DNA from: Algoriphagus lacus
GTDB lineage: Bacteria > Bacteroidota > Bacteroidia > Cytophagales > Cyclobacteriaceae
Assembly: GCF_003583985.1 (NCBI RefSeq)
Contig: NZ_QXML01000001.1
Coordinates: 124,001 to 188,000 of the forward strand
Direction: 5' to 3'
Length of the DNA: 64,000 nucleotides
Made by a program: the position numbers and the translations under genes. Shown piece after piece: positions 16,701 to 26,404 of this stretch (position 1 is its first letter; each line of letters starts with the position of its first letter). The notes beneath the pieces were generated by a model, which saw only the letters and a list, made by a program, of their open reading frames with translations, searched no databases and had not been told where the DNA came from.

Positions 16701-18632
16701 ATGAAAATATCATATTGTTTAATTTGTTTCCTTTTAATTTCCTTTTCTGTTTTTCCCCAAAACTCGCCCCAACGGAAAATCAAGCATACTTGGTACTCCA
16801 CTGACGGAAGAAATGAACTTCGCCTTCTACTGGCCGATGATTTTGCTCTTTATCAAAGTCAGATATGGGAAATGGATTCCATTCAGCCCGGAAAGTACCT
16901 GTTGAAAAATCTGGATCATGAAAAGCAGATTTCCATTTCCAAAGCAGGAGAAAACTTTTTTCTGGAAGAAGGGGCAGTCAAAATCTCAGTTCAACCTGAA
17001 AAATCAACCAATCTCAAAACTCGGCAAGTCGGACAAACGGATGTTTCCGATTCTTTTTTCAAAAAGGATCAAGTGCTTTTGCAGGGATTGATCGTGCCAA
17101 AAGACTCCATGCCCACCACTGTTAGTGTCATTTATAACCATGCTTTTGGAGAAGGTCAGCGACAATTTAGCAGTAGTGTGGATGACCAAGGTAGATTCAA
17201 ACTGATTTTCCCCTTGGACTATCCTCAAGAGGTCATGGTCAGGGCAGGTAGTGCAATCTTTACTTTTTTTTCCAAACCAGGAGCACAACAAGCTATGGTA
17301 GTCTATGAAAAGTCATTTGTAAATGGAATAGAGGCTTGGACAACCTTAAAAGAATTGGATTTTATGGGTGACTTGGCGGTCGAAAATGAAGAACGAAGAT
17401 TGCTGGACCCCGAGTTTATGAAAGTTCGGGATTACTTCGTGACAGACAGCCTCCAAAAAGCCCTTGAACCCATGGATTTTTTGAAGTACAGAATCGGCTT
17501 GATGGAAAAGCATCAGGCCTTTTTTAACAGCTATTTTGATTCCATTCCGGTAAGTCCACTAACCAAGGAGATCAGTCTGCGCGGTGCCAGAATCTATGCT
17601 GCCAACGACCTGAGAAGATATATCTGGCTTCACGGAGGCATCAATGAAGGACGGCTGAATCCCGTCGATGTCCCAGATTCCTACCTTCAGGAGGTAGAAA
17701 AACTCATGACCGGTGATTTAGCCGATCTTATGGCTCCTGACTATGCGGGATTGATTCGGGAGTTTACAATGCCTATTCAGCCCTCAGAAATGAAATCTTT
17801 GATTGGTAAAATGGATGAAATGACGTATGATTTTTTCAAAAAACAGGAATTGAATTCCGCGCAATCGGAAGCTGTGGACGCTTGGTATGATCAAATCAAA
17901 AAGGGTGTACCAAGAGACAGCCTTATTCTTTCTGAAGAATATAAATCCTTATCCAAAACGTATCTAAATCAGTTGTCTGACTTTTTTTTGGAAGTACAAT
18001 GGCCTCATTTGCTGGCAAAAATCCAGGATTTGGAGTTGATTCCCCGCTCCAGTGTCATTGCCACTTACCTCGATATGAACTATCAGTCTGTAGGAAAGGA
18101 AATTCCACTGTCCATTCAAAATCAATTGGAAGAGATCAACCTTGAGCCTAGGATTTTGGCGATTATCAGAGAAGAAATAGAGGATTTTGAGCGGGGCAAA
18201 AATGAACGGTTTGTCGAATGGGTATCCATCGCTGCAAACGGCGAGAATATTCTATCCCAACTTAAGGATAAGAATCCGGGAAAAGTGATTTACGTTGATG
18301 TGTGGGCTACTTGGTGTGGCCCGTGTATCAGTGAGTTCAAACATGCAGCAACATTAAAAAAGGATGCTCCTGAAGGGGTCGTATTTGCCTATATCTGCGC
18401 CCAGTCCGAACGAGGTGCCTTTGAAAATCTGGTCAAAAAATTTGGTCTCGAAGGAGAACATTTTTTCCTCAGCCAGACAGAATTTGAACAATTCGATAAA
18501 GAATTTAAGATCACTGGGTTTCCTACCTACTTGATCCTTACTAAAGAGGGTAAGCTAATCCGTGAAGGTATCCACCGTCCGAGTTCAGGAGATCAGCTTA
18601 TCAGGCAACTCCAAGAGTTTGTCTCCCGATAA
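16701..18632 (+). CDS. Secreted TlpA-like thioredoxin-fold protein
   Basis: A 643-residue protein with a signal peptide (residues 1-20, ending SVFPQN), a long, poorly conserved helical N-terminal region and a C-terminal thioredoxin domain. The redox motif is W538-C539-G-P-C542 within YVDVWATWCGPC, and the cis-Pro segment is TGFPTYLIL. Such proteins are common in the Bacteroidota periplasm and probably reduce or exchange disulfides in exported proteins or cytochromes. The N-terminal part resembles the DUF4369-like region of related proteins only loosely. It is divergent from the FAD oxidoreductase, with 160 bases between the two starts. Confidence 0.85.
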   Translation: MKISYCLICFLLISFSVFPQNSPQRKIKHTWYSTDGRNELRLLLADDFALYQSQIWEMDSIQPGKYLLKNLDHEKQISISKAGENFFLEEGAVKISVQPEKSTNLKTRQVGQTDVSDSFFKKDQVLLQGLIVPKDSMPTTVSVIYNHAFGEGQRQFSSSVDDQGRFKLIFPLDYPQEVMVRAGSAIFTFFSKPGAQQAMVVYEKSFVNGIEAWTTLKELDFMGDLAVENEERRLLDPEFMKVRDYFVTDSLQKALEPMDFLKYRIGLMEKHQAFFNSYFDSIPVSPLTKEISLRGARIYAANDLRRYIWLHGGINEGRLNPVDVPDSYLQEVEKLMTGDLADLMAPDYAGLIREFTMPIQPSEMKSLIGKMDEMTYDFFKKQELNSAQSEAVDAWYDQIKKGVPRDSLILSEEYKSLSKTYLNQLSDFFLEVQWPHLLAKIQDLELIPRSSVIATYLDMNYQSVGKEIPLSIQNQLEEINLEPRILAIIREEIEDFERGKNERFVEWVSIAANGENILSQLKDKNPGKVIYVDVWATWCGPCISEFKHAATLKKDAPEGVVFAYICAQSERGAFENLVKKFGLEGEHFFLSQTEFEQFDKEFKITGFPTYLILTKEGKLIREGIHRPSSGDQLIRQLQEFVSR

Positions 18633-18643
18633 TCCTTTTTATC

Positions 18644-20017
18644 CTAAAAAATCAGCTTGTACATCTCCTCCAACTTACTAACCTGGATGACCTGAATTTT
18701 GAATTTCTTCAAGTCCAATCCTTTGACCGCATATTTGGAGACAACGATCTTTTTAAATCCCAGCTTTTCTGCTTCGGCGATTCGGTTTTCGATGCGGGAG
18801 ACAGCGCGGATTTCTCCACCAAGTCCCACTTCTCCAGCAAAACAGATCTGCTCCGAAACCGGTGTATCCTCATAGCTGGAGATCAACGAAGCACAAACCG
18901 CCAAATCCAATCCGGGATCATCCACCCGAAGTCCGCCTGCTACATTCAAAAAAACATCCTGCTGACCCAATCGCATGCCTCCTCTTTTTTCCAATACTGC
19001 CAAGAGCATATTCAGTCGCTTGGCATCATGGCCGGTGCTGCTTCGCTGCGGGGTTCCATAAGTCGCCGGACTGACCAAAGACTGGATCTCAATCAACAGC
19101 GGGCGATTTCCTTCCATCATGGCGCCGATTGCGACTCCGTTGAGGACTTCCTCCCGCTGCGTTAACAAAATTTCCGAAGGGTTGGCTACAGACCGGAGGC
19201 CTTCCGCCCGCATTTCGTAGATGCCCAATTCGTGGGTGGAGCCAAAACGGTTTTTCGAAGTTCTCAAAATCCGGTAGGTCAGGTGTCGGTCTCCTTCAAA
19301 CTGCAGGACTGTATCCACCATATGCTCCAATACTTTGGGTCCGGCGATAGATCCATCCTTGGTGATGTGTCCGATCAGGAAAACAGGCGTTCCAGTTTCT
19401 TTGGCAAATTTCATCAGCTCGGCGGTGCATTCACGTACTTGGGAAACCGATCCGGCGGCAGATTCCACATGCTGACTATTCAGGGTCTGGATGGAATCGA
19501 TAATCAAAAAATCCGGCTTTAAGATTTCGATCTGCTGGAAAATCTGCTGGGTATTGGTCTCGGACAGGACGTAGCAATCTGGATTTTTGGCACTCATCCG
19601 ATCCGCCCGCATTTTGATTTGGGCTTCGCTTTCCTCACCGGAGACGTAGAGTACTTTTTTCCCCTTTAATGTCAGCGCAATCTGAAGCATCAGGGTGGAC
19701 TTGCCGATTCCAGGCTCCCCGCCAATCAGCACCAAGGAACCTGCAACGATGCCCCCACCAAGTACCCGATCCAATTCCGGGTCTCCGGTGATCCAGCGTG
19801 GCTGCTCCTCGTAGTTGACTTCGGTGATCTTCTTGGGGACACTGGCCTTTTTGGTGCCGGAGCCTTGTGGCTTCCAACTCCCTTTTCCTGTTTCTTCCTT
19901 TTGGAGTATTTCCTCCACATAGGTATTCCACTCCCCACAAGCAGGGCACTTGCCTAACCATTTTGGACTTTGCGCTCCGCAGTTTTGGCAGAAAAAGGTG
20001 GTTTTTACTTTAGACAT
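18644..20017 (-). CDS. radA: DNA repair protein RadA
   Basis: A 457-residue RecA-like ATPase that promotes branch migration in recombinational repair. The N-terminal zinc finger uses C10, C13, C24 and C27. Walker A GEPGIGKST is at 100-108, and the RadA-specific KNRFGS motif at 255-260. The C-terminus is a Lon-like domain with the DVFLNVAGGL and EVGLGGEIRAV segments. All functional motifs are intact. It follows polA on the same strand with 111 bases between them. Confidence 0.96.
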   Translation of the reverse strand: MSKVKTTFFCQNCGAQSPKWLGKCPACGEWNTYVEEILQKEETGKGSWKPQGSGTKKASVPKKITEVNYEEQPRWITGDPELDRVLGGGIVAGSLVLIGGEPGIGKSTLMLQIALTLKGKKVLYVSGEESEAQIKMRADRMSAKNPDCYVLSETNTQQIFQQIEILKPDFLIIDSIQTLNSQHVESAAGSVSQVRECTAELMKFAKETGTPVFLIGHITKDGSIAGPKVLEHMVDTVLQFEGDRHLTYRILRTSKNRFGSTHELGIYEMRAEGLRSVANPSEILLTQREEVLNGVAIGAMMEGNRPLLIEIQSLVSPATYGTPQRSSTGHDAKRLNMLLAVLEKRGGMRLGQQDVFLNVAGGLRVDDPGLDLAVCASLISSYEDTPVSEQICFAGEVGLGGEIRAVSRIENRIAEAEKLGFKKIVVSKYAVKGLDLKKFKIQVIQVSKLEEMYKLIF

Positions 20018-20128
20018 TTTTTAAGTACGAGGGACGAAATTCGAATTACGGCGGGATGAGAAATTTTTAGCCTAAAACCTTTATCGAAGTCTGAAAAGTG
20101 GAGAACGAAATTTTCCAATCTTTCAATC

Positions 20129-22963
20129 TTAATGCGCTTCCAGCCAGTCGGTTCCAACACCCACCTCCACCTCAATCGGCACGGCCAGTTTGATTGCGTT
20201 GGACATCAGGCCGGGGATATGTTTTTTAAGCAATTCGACCTCGTCTTTATGCGCATCAAAGACCAATTCGTCATGCACTTGGAGAATCATTTTGGATTGG
20301 AGTTTTTCGGTTTTCATCCAGTCGTACACATGGATCATGGCGACTTTGATGAGGTCTGCGGCCGAACCCTGAAGCGGTGCGTTGATGGCATTTCGCTCGG
20401 CAAAGCCGCGCATAGTCATGTTTCGGCTGTTGATATCGCGCAGGTAGCGGCGACGCCCTAGGATGGTTTCCACATACTCATGCTTTCGGGCCTTTTCGAT
20501 GGCCCCATCCATGTATTGCTTTACAGCAGGGAATTCCTGAAAATACGCATCAATGATTTCCTTGGCTTCTGTTCTTGGAATCGACAGACGCTGAGAAAGC
20601 CCAAAAGCTGAAATGCCATAAATAATTCCAAAGTTGGCAGTTTTGGCCTTTCTCCTCATGTCAGATGTGACTTCCTCCAAGGGTACTTTAAAAATCTTCG
20701 CTGCCGTGGTAGCATGGATATCCCGTCCGCTTTTAAATGCCTCGATCATGGATTCATCCCCTGAAAATGCCGCCATGATGCGCAATTCGATTTGGGAATA
20801 ATCCGCGGAAAGCAAGACGTGGTTTTCGTCCCGAGGCACAAATGCTTTCCGGATTTCACGCCCTCTTGCAGTTCGGATCGGGATATTTTGGAGATTGGGA
20901 TTGATGGACGAAAGGCGTCCGGTAGCCGCCACAAACTGATTGTAAGTCGTGTGAATACGACCGGTCTTTGGATTGATCATGGTCGGCAGGGCGTCCACGT
21001 AGGTGGACTTTAACTTGACCATTTGACGGTAATCCAAAATCGCCTCGGCAATGGGATGCTCGTTGGCCAATTTGCTCAAAATCTCCTCCCCAGTCGCATA
21101 TTGACCAGTTTTTGTCTTTTTGGCTTTGGGATCGAGTTTCAGTTTTTCAAAAAGGACATCGCCCAACTGCTTGGGTGAAGCCAGATTAAATCGAACACCA
21201 GCCAGTTCGTACACTTGCTTTTCGATTTCCTTGCTTTCTTTTTCCAGCAAAACGGAAAGATCTGCCAAGCTGTTGATATCGATTCTCACCCCTTCAAATT
21301 CCATATCCGTCAAAACCCGAATCAGAGGATTTTCCACCTCATCAAAAAGCTTTACCAAACCATTGGCCTTTAATATCGGATCAAATTTCTCCTTCAATCG
21401 CAACGTAATGTCTGCATCTTCAGCGGCATAGGCGGTGACTTCGTCCTCGTCTACATCCCTCATGTTTCCCTGGTTTTTCCCTTTTTTACCGATGAGTTCG
21501 GTAATGGAAACCGGCCTGTATTGCAAGTACTGCTGAGCCAGCCAATCCATGCTGTGCTTGCCTTCCGGCTCGATCAGGTAGTGCGCCAGCATGGTATCGT
21601 AAAGTGTCCCCTTGACTTCAATCCCGTAATTTTTCAGGACCAGCATGTCATACTTTACATTTTGGCCGATCTTGGTGATGGCCTCATTCTCAAATACCGG
21701 GCGGAGGATTTCGAGGATTTCCTGGGTTTCTTTTTGATCCGCTGAAACCGGGATATAGTAAGCCTCCCCGGGAACGTAAGAAAAAGAAAGTCCGACCAAT
21801 TCAGCTTTCATTGCATCCAAATCGGTGGTTTCCGTATCAAAGCAGATTTCCTTTTGCAATTGCAGGTATTCCACCAATTCAGTGACCTCTGCCTTTCCCT
21901 TGATTTTATGGTAATTGTGCACGTTGGACCAGATCGTATCCAGGATAGGAGGTGGGCCAACTTCCAAGGTTCCGGCTTCGCCTTCCTCCTCGGGGACAGC
22001 TCCTGTGACAACCGGAGCAGCCGCAGCTCCAAACAAATCCATCTGGGCAGGGGCGCTGATGGTGGCTTTTTTTGCGCTCGGTTCTTTAAAAATCCGGGCT
22101 GCAAGCGTTCTGAATTCAAGCTCGGTGAAAAGGGCCCGGAGTTTTTCCTCATCTATCCCGTCACACCGAAGTGCGGCTTCATCAAAGTCAACAGGAACAT
22201 CGATTTTGATCGTTGCTAGTTCCTTGGACAGCAAACCCTGCTGGGCAAAGTTTTCGACATTTTCCCGTTGCTTTCCTTTCAGCTTATCCACGTTGGCGAT
22301 GAGACCTTCGACTGTACCAAATTCCTTCAAAAGCTTCACGGCGGTTTTCTCACCGATTCCCGGGATACCGGGAATGTTATCCACAGCATCTCCCATGAGT
22401 CCAAGTATGTCACGGACCTGATCCACATGCTCAATGTCCCATTTTTCACAAACCTGCTTCGGCCCCATCACATCTACTCCGTTTCCCATGAAAGCAGGCT
22501 TGTACAGAAAAATATGGTCGTCCACGATTTGTCCATAATCCTTATCCGGCGTCATCATGTAGACGGTATAATGATCTTTTTCGGCTTTTTTGGCTATGGT
22601 GCCGATGATGTCATCTGCTTCAAAACCATCCATTTCCAAAATCGGAATCCGGAACGCCTTGACGATTTCTTTTACCCAAGGAATTGAGGCCGTAATATCC
22701 TCGGGCTGCTCGAGCCGATTGGCCTTGTATTTATCATACTGAACATGTCGGAAAGTTGGGGCAGAAGTGTCAAAAGCCACCCCAATATGGGTAGGTTTTT
22801 CCTTCTCGAGGACCTCCAGCAAGGTGTTGGTAAAGCCCAGCATAACTCCGGTATTCAGGCCTTTGGAATTAATTCTTGGGTTTTTGCTGAAGGCAAAATG
22901 AGCCCGGTAAATCAGGGCCATGGCATCCAATAAAAATAGCTTATGGGCTTGTTTTTGGGACAT
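20129..22963 (-). CDS. polA: DNA polymerase I
   Basis: A 944-residue three-domain polymerase. The N-terminal 5'-3' exonuclease (about residues 1-300) starts LFLLDAMALIYRAHFA. The middle 3'-5' proofreading domain keeps D376-T-E378, so proofreading is probably active. The C-terminal polymerase domain has SADYSQIELRI, RRKAKTANFGIIYG and QVHDELVFD. The start MSQKQAHK at 22963 is favoured; an upstream in-frame ATG adds 13 residues without homology. It replaces Okazaki primers and fills repair gaps. Confidence 0.96.
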   Translation of the reverse strand: MSQKQAHKLFLLDAMALIYRAHFAFSKNPRINSKGLNTGVMLGFTNTLLEVLEKEKPTHIGVAFDTSAPTFRHVQYDKYKANRLEQPEDITASIPWVKEIVKAFRIPILEMDGFEADDIIGTIAKKAEKDHYTVYMMTPDKDYGQIVDDHIFLYKPAFMGNGVDVMGPKQVCEKWDIEHVDQVRDILGLMGDAVDNIPGIPGIGEKTAVKLLKEFGTVEGLIANVDKLKGKQRENVENFAQQGLLSKELATIKIDVPVDFDEAALRCDGIDEEKLRALFTELEFRTLAARIFKEPSAKKATISAPAQMDLFGAAAAPVVTGAVPEEEGEAGTLEVGPPPILDTIWSNVHNYHKIKGKAEVTELVEYLQLQKEICFDTETTDLDAMKAELVGLSFSYVPGEAYYIPVSADQKETQEILEILRPVFENEAITKIGQNVKYDMLVLKNYGIEVKGTLYDTMLAHYLIEPEGKHSMDWLAQQYLQYRPVSITELIGKKGKNQGNMRDVDEDEVTAYAAEDADITLRLKEKFDPILKANGLVKLFDEVENPLIRVLTDMEFEGVRIDINSLADLSVLLEKESKEIEKQVYELAGVRFNLASPKQLGDVLFEKLKLDPKAKKTKTGQYATGEEILSKLANEHPIAEAILDYRQMVKLKSTYVDALPTMINPKTGRIHTTYNQFVAATGRLSSINPNLQNIPIRTARGREIRKAFVPRDENHVLLSADYSQIELRIMAAFSGDESMIEAFKSGRDIHATTAAKIFKVPLEEVTSDMRRKAKTANFGIIYGISAFGLSQRLSIPRTEAKEIIDAYFQEFPAVKQYMDGAIEKARKHEYVETILGRRRYLRDINSRNMTMRGFAERNAINAPLQGSAADLIKVAMIHVYDWMKTEKLQSKMILQVHDELVFDAHKDEVELLKKHIPGLMSNAIKLAVPIEVEVGVGTDWLEAH

Positions 22964-23124
22964 TTTCGGGATTTTTTGAATTGAATGTGCTCTAAAACAC
23001 AAGTCGGTAAGTTACAATTTTTCCTTTAGCGGATTTCTTAGATTTTTATTTCTGCCACCTACAGACACACTTTGGACACCGCTTTGATAAGCCAAATGTA
23101 ACAGATCATCAATCTTACAAAATC

Positions 23125-23433
23125 ATGAAAAAATTACTTATTCTTTTAGTCTTTGTATTCAGTATGCAGGGGCTTACAGCCGCTCCGGATTCCAATCCAA
23201 AAACCAAAAACCCAGAATTGACAGAAGCTCAAAAAATCCGGGCAAAAGAAATGGAAAGCAGACTTGAAGAAATCAAAGCCATGGATTTCAAATCCATGAG
23301 TAAGGATGAGATCCGAAATGTGAAAGTGGAGATGAAGGAAATGAAAGCAGAGGCAAGAGCATCCGGCAACGGTGTTTACCTTTCTATTGGTGCAGTCATT
23401 ATCATAATACTCCTTTTAATCCTTCTGGTATAA
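23125..23433 (+). CDS. Small secreted/membrane protein, function unknown
   Basis: A 102-residue protein with an N-terminal signal peptide (to about residue 20, TAAP). A highly charged helix rich in Lys, Glu and Met (30-78) follows, then a C-terminal hydrophobic segment made almost only of Ile, Leu and Val (82-102). The layout suggests a membrane-anchored periplasmic helix. Similar short proteins occur widely in Cytophagales, but I know of no function. A terminator follows directly. Confidence 0.65.
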   Translation: MKKLLILLVFVFSMQGLTAAPDSNPKTKNPELTEAQKIRAKEMESRLEEIKAMDFKSMSKDEIRNVKVEMKEMKAEARASGNGVYLSIGAVIIIILLLILLV

Positions 23434-23465
23434 GGGGAGTAAACTCAATTTTCCTTAAAGCCTTT

Positions 23466-23508
23466 AAAACCCTTCGCTCCTAAAATTTTTACGAAGGTTT
23501 TATTTTTT
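23466..23508 (+). terminator. Terminator after the small membrane protein
   Basis: AAAACCCTTCG at 23466-23476 pairs with CGAAGGTTTT at 23492-23501, with one bulged C, and is followed by a T-rich run (TATTTTTT). It lies 33 bases after the stop at 23433. Confidence 0.6.
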
Positions 23509-23585
23509 GACATTAATCAGAGCTCCTTGATTTTTGCCGGAGAATAATTTTTTAATCTGATTTTTCTCCGAAACGGCTTGCTTTA

Positions 23586-24029
23586 TCAAGCTCCTGAATC
23601 TGACCGATCTAGGTAGTTTTTCACTTGAAGAGACCTTAAAAAAATCAAAATCAAAGGAATCAGCCAGACCAGTTCATTGAAAATCAAATGAAAGATGCTC
23701 CGCTTGTTCCAGCTGAGTTCAGGTGCAAATCCCAGCGTAAACCATATCGCCGTGATTATTTTTCCGGTGATTCCTGCCAGAATCAGCCAAACCCAGCTCA
23801 CCGGATAAAAAGCCGAAACAAAAATCACCAACCCGACCACAATCCCGAAAGTGCCAAAATAATTGGAAGGGAGACTTGCCAATTCGGAATTGCCCATCGC
23901 CATCCACTTCAGCAACTGCGGACCAAACCACTTGTAAAACGCCGACCAGGCAATTGTATACATTCCGGCCAAGAGCAATAATCCCCTAAAATGCATGGGA
24001 AAAGTGGGAAACACGGGTTTTTGATCCAT
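23586..24029 (-). CDS. Conserved integral membrane protein, function unknown
   Basis: A 147-residue protein with four likely membrane helices (about 14-31, 59-77, 80-99 and 117-135). The sequence between them includes conserved-looking aromatic stretches (YTIAWSAFYKWFGPQLLKWM). No catalytic motif is visible and I cannot name the family. It is divergent from the amidase gene, with a 74-base gap. Confidence 0.6.
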   Translation of the reverse strand: MDQKPVFPTFPMHFRGLLLLAGMYTIAWSAFYKWFGPQLLKWMAMGNSELASLPSNYFGTFGIVVGLVIFVSAFYPVSWVWLILAGITGKIITAIWFTLGFAPELSWNKRSIFHLIFNELVWLIPLILIFLRSLQVKNYLDRSDSGA

Positions 24030-24103
24030 GGGTGGTTTGATTTATTTGGGTGATTTGAACACCTTCAGGCGCTCAATGTTTGGTATTTGTACAAAACTAT
24101 CCA

Positions 24104-25783
24104 ATGGAACGAAAAAAACACCTCCGCTCCCGCGCTTTTATGATTTTGGGTGCCACTGCATTCTTGGCAGTTGGATTTACACTTGGTCGAAAAGCCGGTG
24201 AAATCACCCCAGCTAATATTGATTACGCCGCCGACCTGATTGGATTGTCTTTTACACCTCAGGAAAAAGACAGCATGATCAATACTCTCACAACTCAACG
24301 GAATAATTTTGAAATCCTCCGGCAGACCAAGCTTGAAAACTCCACTGCTCCGGCTTTGGTGTTTAACCCGTTGCCTCAGGGATTTTACCCAAGCCAGGAT
24401 CAAAAAGCCTTCGACTGGGGATTGCCTGCAAAAGTGGAGTTGCCAACCAAAGAAAATGACATCGCCTATCTACCGGTTAGCCACCTTTCAGTTTTGATCA
24501 AAAACAAGCAAATCAGCTCCGAGCGCCTGACTAAAATTTACCTGGATCGAATCAAAACCTATTCGGATACGCTTCAGTGTCTGATTTCTTTATTGGAAGA
24601 GCCTGCAATGGCAAAGGCTCGAGCCATGGACAAAGAGTTGGCTGAGGGAAAATACCGGGGACCACTCCACGGAATCCCGTATGGCATCAAGGATCTTTTG
24701 GCGGTCCCAGGGACCAAAACGACATGGGGCGCTAACCCATACAAAGATCAGGTGATCGAGGAAACAGCTGCCGTGGTCGAAAAACTGGATGCTGCAGGAG
24801 GAGTTTTGGTGGGAAAATTCACCTTGGGTGCCTTGGCGATGGGTGATGTCTGGTACGGTGGAGTCACCAAAAATCCTTGGAATTTGAAGCAAGGATCCAG
24901 CGGTTCCTCTGCTGGTTCGGCATCAGCGGTCAGTGCAGGTTTGGTGCCCTTTGCAATCGGAACAGAAACTTTGGGATCAATCGTATCGCCTTCTACCAGA
25001 AACGGAGTCACCGGACTACGCCCAACTTATGGACGGGTAAGCAAGCATGGAGCCATGGCACTCAGCTGGTCCATGGACAAAATCGGTCCCATCTCTCGAT
25101 CTGTTTTGGACAATGCGATTGTGCTGTCCATCATCAATGGAATGGATGAAAGAGATGCCTCCACCATCCCGGCGGCATTTAATTATTCGGCAAAAAACGA
25201 GGTCAAAAAACTAAAGGTGGGCTACTTCAAACCTTTCTTTGAAGGAGACCGACCCAACATCAAAAATGACCAGGCAGTCCTTGAAGTGTTGAAAAGCCAG
25301 GGCATCGAGTTGCATCCCCTTGAGCTGAAGACGAGCATGAATCCCGCACCGATTGTCAACATGCTGTTGGTCGAAGGTGCCGCAGCATTTGATGACCTTA
25401 CCCGATTGAATCTCGATGACCAACTCGTGGCACAGCACCGAAATGCATGGCCAAACATCTTCCGGGCTGCGAGATTTATCCCTGCCGTAGAATATGTGCA
25501 AATGAGCCGTCAGCGAAGTCTGCTGATCCAGGAAATGCATGAACTGATGAAAGGATATGATGTGATCGTGACGCCTTCTTTTGCCGGACAGCAACTTCAG
25601 ATTACCAACTTGACCGGACATCCGGCGCTTTGTCTGCCCAATGGATTTGCAGAAAATGGAAGCCCTACCTCCATCACCTTACTTGCCAATCTTTTTGAGG
25701 AAGAAAAGCTCATCATGCTTGGTCGATTGATCCAGGAAAATACAGACTGGCAGGCCAAGCGTCCGCCGATGTTTGATAAATAA
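24104..25783 (+). CDS. Membrane-anchored amidase (amidase signature family)
   Basis: A 559-residue amidase-signature hydrolase. The N-terminal hydrophobic segment (FMILGATAFLAVGFTLG) anchors or exports the enzyme. The Ser-cisSer-Lys triad is present: K196 in PYGIKDL, the cis-Ser in GSSGSSAGSAS, and the nucleophile in GTETLGSIVSPS. The ATG at 24104 is chosen because residues before it are non-conserved. The C-terminal domain is typical (VIVTPSF, TGHPALCLP). Substrate unknown; the family ranges from amides and nitrile-derived amides to glutamyl-tRNA. The isolated, membrane-anchored setting argues against the GatA role. Confidence 0.87.
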   Translation: MERKKHLRSRAFMILGATAFLAVGFTLGRKAGEITPANIDYAADLIGLSFTPQEKDSMINTLTTQRNNFEILRQTKLENSTAPALVFNPLPQGFYPSQDQKAFDWGLPAKVELPTKENDIAYLPVSHLSVLIKNKQISSERLTKIYLDRIKTYSDTLQCLISLLEEPAMAKARAMDKELAEGKYRGPLHGIPYGIKDLLAVPGTKTTWGANPYKDQVIEETAAVVEKLDAAGGVLVGKFTLGALAMGDVWYGGVTKNPWNLKQGSSGSSAGSASAVSAGLVPFAIGTETLGSIVSPSTRNGVTGLRPTYGRVSKHGAMALSWSMDKIGPISRSVLDNAIVLSIINGMDERDASTIPAAFNYSAKNEVKKLKVGYFKPFFEGDRPNIKNDQAVLEVLKSQGIELHPLELKTSMNPAPIVNMLLVEGAAAFDDLTRLNLDDQLVAQHRNAWPNIFRAARFIPAVEYVQMSRQRSLLIQEMHELMKGYDVIVTPSFAGQQLQITNLTGHPALCLPNGFAENGSPTSITLLANLFEEEKLIMLGRLIQENTDWQAKRPPMFDK

Positions 25784-25788
25784 ATGAC

Positions 25789-25825
25789 AAAAAAGGCCCT
25801 GAATTTCGAATTCAGGGCCTTTTTT
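25789..25825. terminator. Bidirectional terminator between amidase and lipoprotein genes
   Basis: A 17-bp perfect stem (25789-25805 with 25809-25825) has a 3-base loop, with A residues on one side and T residues on the other. It sits between two convergent genes and should end transcription from both. Confidence 0.9.
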
Positions 25826-25846
25826 AATTCCAATCAGATTCAGTTC

Positions 25847-26404
25847 CTACTTTACAATTCCTGAGATTTTGATGTTGGTAGGTTTCAAAAACCAGACTTT
25901 TTGGGTGGTCTCAATGGAATAATGATCCAGCTTATTGGTGCTTTGGCTCATGAAAAACTCTCCCATCGTAACTGTGGAGAAAAACATATTTTCATCAGAC
26001 ATCTTGAAAGTCACCGAGGAAGGATAGTTTTTGTAGTAGGAAACCTTAATCTCCTTTACCTTCCCTTTCGCCTCAGGTAGAAGTTTATGGATTAGGTATT
26101 CAAACTTCGTTTCGGTAGAATAGGAAAGGGCAAGGGATGGAGTATTGATGTCAGCCTGATAAAAGGCCTCCATTTCTTCCTTCCAATCCGTAATGGAATA
26201 AGTTGTGTCTACAATTTTTTCCTCACCGTTGATTCGGGAGGTTTTGGTCACTTGGGCACCATCCAGCTTGGAAATTTCCAAATCAATAAACCCGGAAAGG
26301 TCAAAATAAGGCAACTTCTCGAGCTTCTTTTCTCCTTCACTGGATACACAGGAAAAGGCTGCCCAAAGGAGCAGCCCTGAAAGCATCAGTCTTTGAATTT
26401 TCAT
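25847..26404 (-). CDS. Lipoprotein of unknown function
   Basis: A 185-residue predicted lipoprotein: the signal peptide ends in a lipobox, AAFSC, with the lipidated Cys at residue 19. The mature part is mixed beta and ends in SGIVK. No family is recognised. Its ATG overlaps the gpmI stop by one base (TAATG), so it is translated from the gpmI transcript. The metabolic link is unclear. Confidence 0.7.
   Translation of the reverse strand: MKIQRLMLSGLLLWAAFSCVSSEGEKKLEKLPYFDLSGFIDLEISKLDGAQVTKTSRINGEEKIVDTTYSITDWKEEMEAFYQADINTPSLALSYSTETKFEYLIHKLLPEAKGKVKEIKVSYYKNYPSSVTFKMSDENMFFSTVTMGEFFMSQSTNKLDHYSIETTQKVWFLKPTNIKISGIVK

Noticed and set aside
21915..22421. 168-codon open frame on the plus strand inside polA
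   Set aside because: It is antisense to well-conserved polA codons and its translation is low-complexity Ser-rich; a codon shadow.
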